DNA from: Pseudomonadota bacterium
GTDB taxonomy: Bacteria > Pseudomonadota > Alphaproteobacteria > Rhizobiales > Hyphomicrobiaceae
NCBI GenBank assembly: GCA_023430845.1
Contig: JAEYYJ010000330.1
Location: 1 to 5,183, forward strand
Length of the DNA stretch: 5,183 nt
Reading direction: 5' to 3'
In this document: piece by piece, positions 1-5,183 of the stretch
Layout: each line of letters begins with the position of its first letter
Numbering within the stretch: the first letter of the stretch is position 1
Program-made: the position numbers and the translations under genes
Notes under the pieces: generated by a model
What the model was told of the DNA's origin: nothing
The model's input: the letters and a program-made list of their open reading frames with translations, nothing else
The model's database searches: none

Positions 1-186
1 CCGCGCATGCAGTCACGTGCGTCTGTCGCCCCGCTGGGGCAGGGCGACGCCGTCGTGTTTGCTGTCCATCACCGGCCGGTTGCCGGGACGCGCGGAACCT
101 ATCGCGTTAACCTCCGCCATGGCGTGAGCGAGGTGCTGAGCGGTCGTCGCCACACGCTCGGCATCATCTTCCATGACGCAGCATGA
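1..186 (+). CDS. 2OG-Fe(II) oxygenase, C-terminal fragment (5' end outside window)
   Basis: Reading frame 1 is open from the first base to a TGA at 184-186 and gives 61 residues, the end of a gene that starts left of the window. The fragment contains the C-terminal half of a 2-oxoglutarate/Fe(II) dioxygenase double-stranded beta-helix: a GDAVVF strand (fragment residues 15-20), a His at 40 spaced ten residues before Arg50, and a closing TLGIIFHDAA strand. In this superfamily the His is the distal iron ligand and the Arg binds the 2OG 5-carboxylate; the proximal HxD motif should lie upstream, outside the window. Such cytosolic enzymes hydroxylate proteins or small molecules using O2 and 2OG; the substrate cannot be told from this piece. 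The stop lies 8 bp from that of the convergent enolase-superfamily gene. The frame is intact up to the edge, so nothing suggests a pseudogene. Family assignment is confident, substrate unknown. Confidence 0.83.
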   Translation, partial: PRMQSRASVAPLGQGDAVVFAVHHRPVAGTRGTYRVNLRHGVSEVLSGRRHTLGIIFHDAA

Positions 187-194
187 GGCGGTCG

Positions 195-1412
195 CTACTT
201 CTTTGCGCTGCCGTAGTTGAGTAACCCGGAATTGTTCTTCGGCGGATGCGCGGCGAGCGCCGCTTCGTTGGGCTCCGTGCCCCAGCCAGGGCGATCCGGC
301 AGGATGAGATGGCCGTCCTTGTACTCGGGCACGTGCGTGAAGAGCTCGTGATCCCATGCGAGGCGATCGATATCGGTCTCCATGATGCGCAGGTTCGGCA
401 CACAGGCGGAGAAGTGCGCGTTCATCATGGTGCAGAGGTGGCCGTAGAAGTTGTGCGGAGCGACGTTCACCTCGTAGGCCTCGGCGAGATTGGCGATCTT
501 CATCGATTGCCAGACGCCGTTCCAGGGCGTGTCGATGATGGCCACGTCCATGGCCTGCTCGCGGAAGTAAGGCAGGAACTCGCGGATGCCGAGCAGGGTC
601 TCGCACGATGAGATCGGATGCGGGCTCTGGCGGCGGATGTAGCCGAGTGCTTCGGGATTGTAGCTGTCGATCTCGATCCAGAACATGTCGAGGTCCGCGA
701 TCTCGCGCAGGATCTTGAGATAGCCCTCTGTCTTGGCGTTGAAGTTGAGATCCAGCAGGATATCCACGTCCGGGCCGACACCATCGCGCAGAGCCTCGAG
801 GTGCATGCGCAGATTGCGCAGCGTGTTCCGCTCGATGTTCAGATCGGGTTGATTGGGCGAGCCGAACCCTGGCCGATAGCCTTTGGGATTCTTCTCGCCC
901 TCATAGATGAAAATGTTCGTCTTGCAGGCCGTGAAGCCTTTCTCGCGCACCTCGCGCCCGAGGCTCTTGACGCCGTCGAGATCGGTGATGGCGGGTTTGT
1001 AGTAGCTCGGATGATTGATGCGCCACGTTGCGCAATGCGACCAGTAGACGCGAATGCGATCGCGGATCTTGCCGCCGAGCAATTCGTAGCAGGGAACGCC
1101 GAGGCTCTTGGCCTTGGCATCGAGCAGCGCATTCTCGATGGCACCGAGCGCAAGCGCTACCACGCCGCCGGCTGCGGGCCGCGTGATCGCGTAAAGCTCA
1201 TTGTAGATGCGCTCATGATCATGCGCATTCTGGCCGATGACGCGCGGCGCGAGCCGCTGAATGGCGGCACTCAGGCCCGGCGCGCCAAAACCCTCGTCGA
1301 ACTCGCTCCAGCCCACGATCCCCGTATCGGTCGTGATCTTGACGAAGTGGTAGTTGCGCCAACCGGCATCACAGGAAAGCGTCTCGAGTTTTGCGACCTT
1401 CGTGGCGGCCAT
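195..1412 (-). CDS. Enolase-superfamily protein, mandelate racemase subgroup (probable sugar-acid dehydratase)
   Basis: A 405-aa cytosolic protein with an N-terminal capping domain (about 1-125) and a (beta/alpha)7-beta barrel (about 130-370). A typical ALxAIxxALxDxxxKxLG...LLGG stretch lies at 87-114. Visible active-site residues are Lys164 (CKTN), Mg ligands Asp221 (LDLNFN), Glu247 (FWIEID) and Glu271 (SCETLLG), a His320-Asp294 pair (APHNFYG and IIDTPWNG), and Glu345 (IMETD). This His-Asp pair defines the mandelate racemase subgroup, whose members abstract the proton alpha to a carboxylate and mostly dehydrate sugar acids. The second Lys of the usual KxK is Asn166, which argues against a true mandelate racemase and fits a dehydratase using Lys164 and/or His320. 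The substrate is not inferable. The ATG is set by a strong GGAGGA at 1419-1424, 6 nt upstream. The gene lies 73 bp behind the dehydrogenase gene on the same strand, so they are probably co-transcribed. Confidence 0.9.
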   Translation of the reverse strand: MAATKVAKLETLSCDAGWRNYHFVKITTDTGIVGWSEFDEGFGAPGLSAAIQRLAPRVIGQNAHDHERIYNELYAITRPAAGGVVALALGAIENALLDAKAKSLGVPCYELLGGKIRDRIRVYWSHCATWRINHPSYYKPAITDLDGVKSLGREVREKGFTACKTNIFIYEGEKNPKGYRPGFGSPNQPDLNIERNTLRNLRMHLEALRDGVGPDVDILLDLNFNAKTEGYLKILREIADLDMFWIEIDSYNPEALGYIRRQSPHPISSCETLLGIREFLPYFREQAMDVAIIDTPWNGVWQSMKIANLAEAYEVNVAPHNFYGHLCTMMNAHFSACVPNLRIMETDIDRLAWDHELFTHVPEYKDGHLILPDRPGWGTEPNEAALAAHPPKNNSGLLNYGSAKK

Positions 1413-1485
1413 GAGCAGTCCTCCGCAGAGTTGTTTCTTGTTGATGCGAGCTTTGATCAGAACGGCGGCCCTGAGCCATGCAGTC

Positions 1486-2298
1486 TCAGTCGAACGCCCT
1501 TGTCGGCGTGGTATTGCCGACCGTGCCTGCCATTGAGCCGGCGTCGATGGAGAGGATGATGCCCGACACCCAGCGTGCCTGATTCGACGCGAGATAGACG
1601 ACGCCCTTGCCGATGTCCCAGCCGGTGCCTTCCGTGTGCAGAAGCGTGTTCATGCGCCGCGCCTCGCGCAGTTCGTCCTCCATGCCGGCAGCGAAAACCA
1701 TGGGCGTGTAGACATAGCCCGGCGCGATGCAGTTCACGCGGATGCCCTCGGGGCCGTGATGCGCAGCCATCGAGCGGGTCATGTTCACCACAGCGCCCTT
1801 CGATGCGGAATAGAAGAGGCTGGGATTGCCACCCTTGAGGCCGTCGATCGACGAGATGTTGATAATCGAGCCGCCATCCTGCTTGCGCATTTCGGGGATC
1901 GCGTACTTGGCCATGAGCATCATCGACGTGACATTGATGCGCATCGCCGCGTCCCAGGCTTCGGCGTTCGTGTCGACCGCGTTGCCCATCGGGCCGCCGA
2001 TGCCGACGTTGTTGACGAGGATGTCCACGCGGCCCCACGCGTCGGCGATGGCCTTTATCGCCGCTGCGCACGATGCCTGATCGGCGACATTGCCGACGAC
2101 AACCATGGACGTGCCGCCCTCAGCGTCGATCATTTCCTTGGTGGCTTGGCCGAGTTCCCTCGTCGCATCGAGAACGGCGACCTTGCAGCCTTCGCGCGCG
2201 AGCAGGATGGCCGCTGCACGACCGTTGCCGATGCCCGGCGCGCGCGAGCCTGCCCCCGTAACGATCGCGACCTTACCCTCGAGCCCCATTTCCGGCAT
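1486..2298 (-). CDS. Short-chain dehydrogenase/reductase (SDR), classical NAD(H) type
   Basis: A 270-aa cytosolic oxidoreductase with a Rossmann fold. From the chosen start the nucleotide-binding loop is TGAGSRAPGIGNG at 14-26, with extra residues compared with the common TGxxxGIG. Asp44 ends beta-2 (VAVLDA) and suggests NAD(H) over NADP(H). NNVG is at 96-99. The catalytic tetrad is Asn122, Ser150, Tyr163 and Lys167 (YSASK), followed by PG at 193-194. The family interconverts alcohols and ketones; the substrate is unknown, but pairing with an enolase-superfamily dehydratase gene suggests a hydroxy or keto acid or sugar acid. A GTG 15 nt upstream (2313) extends the frame, but a strong GGAGGAA lies inside that extension, 6 nt before the ATG at 2298, so ATG is preferred. 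A downstream ATG at 2289 is too far from that site. It is probably first in an operon with the enolase-superfamily gene. Confidence 0.92.
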   Translation of the reverse strand: MPEMGLEGKVAIVTGAGSRAPGIGNGRAAAILLAREGCKVAVLDATRELGQATKEMIDAEGGTSMVVVGNVADQASCAAAIKAIADAWGRVDILVNNVGIGGPMGNAVDTNAEAWDAAMRINVTSMMLMAKYAIPEMRKQDGGSIINISSIDGLKGGNPSLFYSASKGAVVNMTRSMAAHHGPEGIRVNCIAPGYVYTPMVFAAGMEDELREARRMNTLLHTEGTGWDIGKGVVYLASNQARWVSGIILSIDAGSMAGTVGNTTPTRAFD

Positions 2299-2304
2299 CT
2301 GCGC

Positions 2305-2311
2305 TTCCTCC
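2305..2311 (-). promoter_or_regulatory. Ribosome binding site that decides the dehydrogenase start
   Basis: On the minus strand GGAGGAA stands 6 nt before the ATG at 2298. It falls within the codons that would follow the alternative GTG start at 2313, which itself has no purine-rich site upstream. This is the main reason for preferring the 270-aa protein over a 275-aa version. Confidence 0.75.
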
Positions 2312-2416
2312 ACCCGTTGTTTTGTTAGATGCCAGACTGCACATCCGCATTGACCTCAACAAGCCCACTTCCACGCGTCCCGAGAGGTGGAACATAAACC
2401 CCACTCGACGGCCGAG

Positions 2417-2438
2417 ATGTAATAGTATAACATTACAT
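2417..2438. promoter_or_regulatory. Probable Zur operator (zinc-responsive repressor site)
   Basis: The core TGTAATAGTATAACATTACA (2418-2437) is an inverted repeat centred on TATA, with 16 of 20 positions symmetric; the flanking A and T extend it to 22 bp. The idealised form, GTAATGTTATAACATTAC, has the shape of a Zur box (Fur-superfamily zinc repressor), and the right half (TATAACATTAC) fits best. It ends 32 bp before the start codon of a ZigA-type GTPase, a member of a family that is often Zur-controlled in bacteria. Inferred action: zinc-loaded Zur covers the core promoter and represses; zinc starvation relieves it. The site is symmetric and lies between divergent genes, so it could also affect the dehydrogenase operon, whose start is 119 bp away. 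A Fur or other Fur-family site is the main alternative. Confidence 0.68.
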
Positions 2439-2469
2439 ATAGATGAGATGATCGAAAGCGAGAGGGCTT

Positions 2470-3735
2470 ATGGATCAAGTGCTTATGAAGCATCTGGGAG
2501 ACGCGGAGGCGCGGCCGGACCATCGATTGCCGGTCACCGTGCTGTCGGGGTTCCTGGGGGCGGGCAAGACCACGCTCCTCAATCATGTCCTGAATAATCG
2601 CGAGGGGCGGAAGGTCGCGGTCATCGTCAACGACATGAGCGAGGTGAATATCGACGCCGATCTCGTGCGCGATGGCGGCGCCGATCTCTCGCGCACGGAC
2701 GAGGCGCTCGTGGAGATGTCGAATGGGTGCATTTGCTGCACGCTGCGCGATGATCTGCTCAACGAAGTGCGGCGCCTCGCGGAGCAGGGGAAGTTCGATT
2801 ACCTGCTGATCGAGTCGACGGGTATCTCCGAGCCGCTGCCGGTCGCCGCTACTTTCGATTTCCGCGATGAAAACGGGGTAAGCCTGGGGGACGTCGCCTG
2901 TCTCGATACGATGGTGACCGTCGTCGATGCGGCCAACCTGCTGAAGGACTATAGCTCGACGGATTTCCTGGCGGATCGTGGGCAGGCTCTCGGTGATGAT
3001 GACGACCGGCCGCTCGTCAATCTTCTGGTCGAGCAGATCGAGTTTGCGGATGTCGTTGTGCTCAACAAGCTCGACGTTGCGACGCTGCAGCAAGTCGAGG
3101 CAGCGCGCATGATCGTTCGCGCGCTCAATGCAAGCGCGCGCATCATCGAGGCAACCGAGGGGCGCGTGCCGCTCGATGAGGTGCTGGATACCGGCCGTTT
3201 TGATTTCGAGAACGCGCATCGCCATCCCCTCTGGTTCAAGGAGCTGAATGGCTTCAGGGATCATGTGCCCGAGACTGAAGAGTATGGCATCCGCAGTTTT
3301 GTCTACCGAGCCATCACACCGTTTGAGCCCGCAAAGCTGCACGAGTTCTTCAACCGCACGTGGCCCAACGTCGTGCGTGCGAAAGGCTTCTTCTGGATTG
3401 CGACGCGCCCTGAATGGTGCGGCGAGGTCAGCATGGCCGGCGCACTCGTGCGTCACAATGCGGCGGGGTTCTGGTGGGCCGCCATGCCGAAGGAGAGCTG
3501 GCCGCAGGATCCTGAGCACGTGGCGATGATCAAGCGTCGCTGGAACGAGCCATTCGGGGACCGCAAGCAGGAGATTGTCTTCATCGGGACACGCGACATG
3601 GACGAGCGCGCGATCCGAGCGTCGCTGGATCGCTGCCTGATGGAGCTGCCGAACTCGGGGCGCGTTGATACCAAGAGCTGGCGACAGCTCCCCGATCCGT
3701 TCCCCGTCTGGAGCAGAAGCCATGAGCATGAGTGA
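2470..3735 (+). CDS. zigA: COG0523/CobW-family G3E GTPase, ZigA-type zinc metallochaperone
   Basis: A 421-aa cytosolic GTPase. The N-terminal CobW/G3E domain (about 20-240) shows Walker A GFLGAGKTT at 27-35, NDMSEVNID at 54-62, the metal-binding CxCC at Cys87/Cys89/Cys90 (GCICC), the ESTG switch at 115-118 and the NKLD guanine-specificity motif at 199-202. A CobW C-terminal domain follows (about 273-390). The protein ends in SHEHE, a very short His-containing tail rather than the long His-rich linker of some relatives. The family uses GTP hydrolysis to deliver metal, mainly zinc, to client enzymes when zinc is scarce. Its motifs and about 400-aa length fit the ZigA group better than the cobalamin-linked CobW proteins, and no cobalamin genes are nearby. 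The ATG at 2470 has GAGAGGG just upstream; an ATG at 2485 has none. The gene lies behind the probable Zur operator and overlaps the next gene by 14 bp. The client protein is unknown. Confidence 0.92.
   Translation: MDQVLMKHLGDAEARPDHRLPVTVLSGFLGAGKTTLLNHVLNNREGRKVAVIVNDMSEVNIDADLVRDGGADLSRTDEALVEMSNGCICCTLRDDLLNEVRRLAEQGKFDYLLIESTGISEPLPVAATFDFRDENGVSLGDVACLDTMVTVVDAANLLKDYSSTDFLADRGQALGDDDDRPLVNLLVEQIEFADVVVLNKLDVATLQQVEAARMIVRALNASARIIEATEGRVPLDEVLDTGRFDFENAHRHPLWFKELNGFRDHVPETEEYGIRSFVYRAITPFEPAKLHEFFNRTWPNVVRAKGFFWIATRPEWCGEVSMAGALVRHNAAGFWWAAMPKESWPQDPEHVAMIKRRWNEPFGDRKQEIVFIGTRDMDERAIRASLDRCLMELPNSGRVDTKSWRQLPDPFPVWSRSHEHE
3710..3713 (+). promoter_or_regulatory. Ribosome binding site of the small gene, inside the GTPase gene
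   Basis: GGAG sits 8 nt before the ATG at 3722, within the last codons of the GTPase gene. The good spacing favours ATG 3722 over the in-frame ATG at 3728 (14 nt away). The arrangement suggests translational coupling. Confidence 0.6.
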
Positions 3736-3964
3736 TGATGAGGTTGCCGCGATCGCGGAGATCCACGAGCAGGATGTGGCCGAAGGGCGAGCGCTGCTGC
3801 AAGAGGCGGTACGGGATGCTGGCGCACGATGGTTGCCGATGAATGCGATTGCCGACGCGATGGTGCGCGAACTTGTCGTCTTGCGGGGGCGCGTACCATG
3901 CGTGCTGCGACGCGATGAGGCCTATCAGACGTGGGTGGTGAAGCGTCTGGCGAAGCGCTCGTAG
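3722..3964 (+). CDS. Small conserved-type hypothetical protein coupled to the GTPase
   Basis: An 80-aa protein that I do not recognise. It has an acidic N-terminus (MSMSDDE), a likely amphipathic helix at about 6-33, a short stretch containing WLP (37-39), a second helix around 41-54, and a basic C-terminus (VLRRDEAYQTWVVKRLAKRS). It has one Cys and one His, so there is no obvious metal site, and no signal peptide or membrane segment; it is probably cytosolic. An open extension upstream to 3665 exists but lies inside the GTPase gene without need; ATG 3722, with GGAG 8 nt upstream, is preferred. The start overlaps the GTPase stop by 14 bp, so it should be co-transcribed and probably co-regulated by zinc. 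Its 3' end overlaps the transporter gene by 40 bp tail-to-tail. A partner or client of the GTPase is possible but only suggested by position. That it is a real gene is likely, from the spacing and coding-like composition. Confidence 0.7.
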   Translation: MSMSDDEVAAIAEIHEQDVAEGRALLQEAVRDAGARWLPMNAIADAMVRELVVLRGRVPCVLRRDEAYQTWVVKRLAKRS

Positions 3965-5088
3965 AGCCATAACAGCCCAAAACACGCGAGGAGCATAGCG
4001 ATCCCCAAATCGAAAGCTGTTTGGGATGTGCCGGTGATCACGGCGAGTTGCCCCGCGATGATGGGAGCTGCGACGATGCACACGTAGAACATCGTGAAGT
4101 AAAGACCCATGCCTATGGCGCGTACCTCGGGCGCGAGCACACGAATCGGTAGGCTCATGATCGCTCCGGGAGCCAGGCTCGCGACGACCCCGAGCAAGAC
4201 AAACCAGAAGACGACATTCTCGGTGCGAGCACAAATGAACAGGAGCAGTGCGAAGAGACCGAAGCCGGCCAGCATCACTTCTCGCGGCTTGCCAAGTCGA
4301 TCGGACAGCAGTCCGCCGAGGGGCACGCATACGACCGCTGACCAGAGTACCAGACTTGTCGCCGAGCCTGCGGCCGTCAGGCTCCAGCCGCGCTCGGCGA
4401 GCAGTGCCGTCCCGAACCCGAACACCATGCCGAGCGCCGCATTATAGAGACCCCAGATGGAGCCGGCCGCGAGCACCGCATTCAGCACATCGCCCATCGG
4501 CCATATGCGGGCTGTGGAAGTGGCACCTTGCCCTGGAGGCGCGCGATAGAACGCGCCAAGCAAAATCAGGCCGGCGAAGGCAAGAACGACGGTCACCGTC
4601 GCAACTGCCACAATGCCGCCCGTAGACGCGAGAATGGGCAGAACGAGCAGAGCAAGGGCTATGCCGGTGGGCCACGAATTCACGTAGATTGCCATGGCCG
4701 TCGCGATCTCTTTGCCGGCGAACCAGTCCGTGACCATCTTCGACATCAGCACGTTGAGCAGCACACCGCCAATCCCCGCGATGAGACGCGCGCCGATCTG
4801 CCAGTGCCAACTCGTGGCGGCCGCCATGAGAAGACCACCAACGATCATAAGGGCGAGCCCGAACAGAACGACGGGTTTGTCACCGAAGCGCTGGCCAATC
4901 GCGCCCCCTGGCACGGCAAACACGATGCCTGGCGCAAGGTAGATGCTGATCAGCAGCCCGATATCGGCGAGCGCAACACGGTACGTATCCATGAATGTCG
5001 GGGCGACGGCGCCGACGGCCTGGAACTGGAAGGCCATAGCAAGGCGCACGGTGAACAGCAGTGCCAGTACAGCCCAGCGGTTCTGCAT
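3925..5088 (-). CDS. Major facilitator superfamily (MFS) transporter, 12 TM
   Basis: A 387-aa inner-membrane transporter with about twelve hydrophobic segments, near 5-30, 43-60, 73-92, 98-118, 130-153, 158-180, 203-230, 240-260, 271-288, 291-312, 326-350 and 358-378. The MFS loop motif appears after TM2 as GAIGQRFGDK (62-71), and its repeat after TM8 as GGLLSDRLGK (258-267); a hydrophilic central loop (182-200) separates the halves. The short, compact length resembles CynX/NarK-like or organic-anion members rather than large drug exporters, but the substrate is unknown. Proximity to enolase-superfamily and dehydrogenase genes suggests uptake of an organic or sugar acid; this is inference, as the zinc-linked genes lie between. 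The ATG at 5088 has GAGGAA about 7 nt upstream. It is transcribed towards the GTPase cassette and overlaps the small gene tail-to-tail. Confidence 0.9.
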   Translation of the reverse strand: MQNRWAVLALLFTVRLAMAFQFQAVGAVAPTFMDTYRVALADIGLLISIYLAPGIVFAVPGGAIGQRFGDKPVVLFGLALMIVGGLLMAAATSWHWQIGARLIAGIGGVLLNVLMSKMVTDWFAGKEIATAMAIYVNSWPTGIALALLVLPILASTGGIVAVATVTVVLAFAGLILLGAFYRAPPGQGATSTARIWPMGDVLNAVLAAGSIWGLYNAALGMVFGFGTALLAERGWSLTAAGSATSLVLWSAVVCVPLGGLLSDRLGKPREVMLAGFGLFALLLFICARTENVVFWFVLLGVVASLAPGAIMSLPIRVLAPEVRAIGMGLYFTMFYVCIVAAPIIAGQLAVITGTSQTAFDLGIAMLLACFGLLWLYERFARRFTTHV

Positions 5089-5183
5089 GGATCAATTCCT
5101 CAAATCAAAGGAAGAATGCGCAATGGCTCAATTGTATCGGGCCTGCCGCCGCTCAGCCAGACGGCAATCGTGCACGCGCAAAA
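5089..5183. other. Right edge: transporter upstream region, possibly the end of another gene
   Basis: Minus-strand GAGGAA at 5096-5101 is the likely ribosome binding site of the transporter. Beyond it three short frames remain open to the window edge. One minus-strand frame gives 27 residues ending in a TGA at 5100-5102, 11 bp before the transporter ATG. Another minus-strand frame gives 17 charged residues (LRVHDCRLAERRQARYN) ending at 5128. A plus-strand frame starts at ATG 5116 behind AAAGGAAG and runs to the edge with 22 residues. They are mutually exclusive or too short to judge, so no gene is called. No convincing promoter or terminator was seen. Confidence 0.35.

Larger units (their letters stand above)
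2299..2469. other. Divergent intergenic region between the dehydrogenase and the GTPase genes
   Basis: These 171 bp separate two divergent transcription units and should hold the promoters of both. The left two thirds (about 2314-2400) have no clear protein-coding frame. The stretch from about 2417 to 2445 is strikingly AT-rich for this genome and contains the palindromic operator. Candidate -10 hexamers lie in or beside the palindrome: TATAAC at 2426-2431 and TATAGA at 2438-2443 on the plus strand, and TATACT (2429-2424) on the minus strand. None has a convincing -35 at 16-18 bp, so no promoter is placed. The purine-rich GAGAGGG just before the GTPase ATG at 2470 is its likely ribosome binding site. 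Confidence 0.6.

Noticed and set aside
13..606. A 197-codon minus-strand open frame crossing the end of the enolase-superfamily gene
   Set aside because: It overlaps the true enolase frame on the same strand and the oxygenase tail on the other, and its Arg/His-rich product is typical of an out-of-frame reading.
1413..1485. Gap between the dehydrogenase and enolase genes as a terminator or separate promoter
   Set aside because: No GC-rich hairpin followed by a T run and no promoter-like hexamer pair was found; only the enolase ribosome binding site is clear.
618..1559. A 313-codon plus-strand open frame opposite the enolase-superfamily gene
   Set aside because: It mirrors the codons of a gene whose complete active site is visible, runs past that gene's start into the next gene, and shows no family features.
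1636..2328. A 230-codon plus-strand open frame opposite the dehydrogenase gene
   Set aside because: Antisense shadow of an intact SDR with all catalytic residues; its product is rich in Arg, His and Ala with no recognisable fold.
2350..2355. TTGACC as a plus-strand -35 element for the GTPase gene
   Set aside because: No acceptable -10 hexamer lies 16-18 bp downstream; the AT-rich candidates are more than 65 bp away, inside or next to the palindrome.
3665..3721. Upstream extension of the small gene to an ATG at 3665 (99 aa)
   Set aside because: It would lie 71 bp deep in the GTPase gene with no suitable ribosome binding site, whereas ATG 3722 has GGAG at 8 nt.
2356..3729. A 457-codon open frame on the minus strand opposite the GTPase gene
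   Set aside because: It is fully antisense to a gene with unmistakable G3E motifs, has no recognisable domain, and is explained by GC-rich codon periodicity, which suppresses stops on the opposite strand.

Overview
The window looks like a piece of a GC-rich alphaproteobacterial chromosome, probably a Rhizobiales-type organism. This is inferred from the strong G/C third-position bias, the resemblance of the proteins to rhizobial-type families, and a Zur-type AT-rich operator in an otherwise GC-rich region. No RNA genes, insertion sequences, CRISPR arrays or phage genes were seen. Genes are tightly packed, and every full-length gene is intact.

Layout, left to right. (1) Bases 1-186, plus strand: the last 61 codons of a gene cut by the window edge. 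It is the C-terminus of a 2-oxoglutarate/Fe(II) dioxygenase, recognisable by its distal iron His and 2OG-binding Arg. (2) Bases 195-1412, minus strand: an enolase-superfamily protein of the mandelate racemase type, probably a sugar-acid dehydratase. It ends 8 bp from the oxygenase stop. (3) Bases 1486-2298, minus strand: a classical NAD(H)-type short-chain dehydrogenase. It lies 73 bp upstream of the enolase gene, so the two probably form an operon. (4) Bases 2299-2469: a 171-bp divergent intergenic region with a near-perfect palindrome at 2417-2438 that reads as a Zur operator. (5) Bases 2470-3735, plus strand: a COG0523/CobW-type G3E GTPase of the ZigA zinc metallochaperone group. (6) Bases 3722-3964, plus strand: an unrecognised 80-aa protein that overlaps the GTPase stop by 14 bp and is probably translationally coupled to it. 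(7) Bases 3925-5088, minus strand: a 12-TM major facilitator transporter whose 3' end overlaps the small gene tail-to-tail by 40 bp. (8) Bases 5089-5183: a short edge region holding the transporter's ribosome binding site and possibly the end of another gene.

Two themes are interleaved. The minus-strand genes (transporter, dehydrogenase, enolase-superfamily enzyme) are the kind of set that takes up and degrades an organic or sugar acid. The plus-strand pair (GTPase plus small protein) sits between them behind a probable Zur operator and should be switched on in zinc starvation. Whether the divergent dehydrogenase-enolase operon is also zinc-controlled is open. The least described items are the coupled 80-aa protein and the substrate of the enolase-superfamily enzyme.
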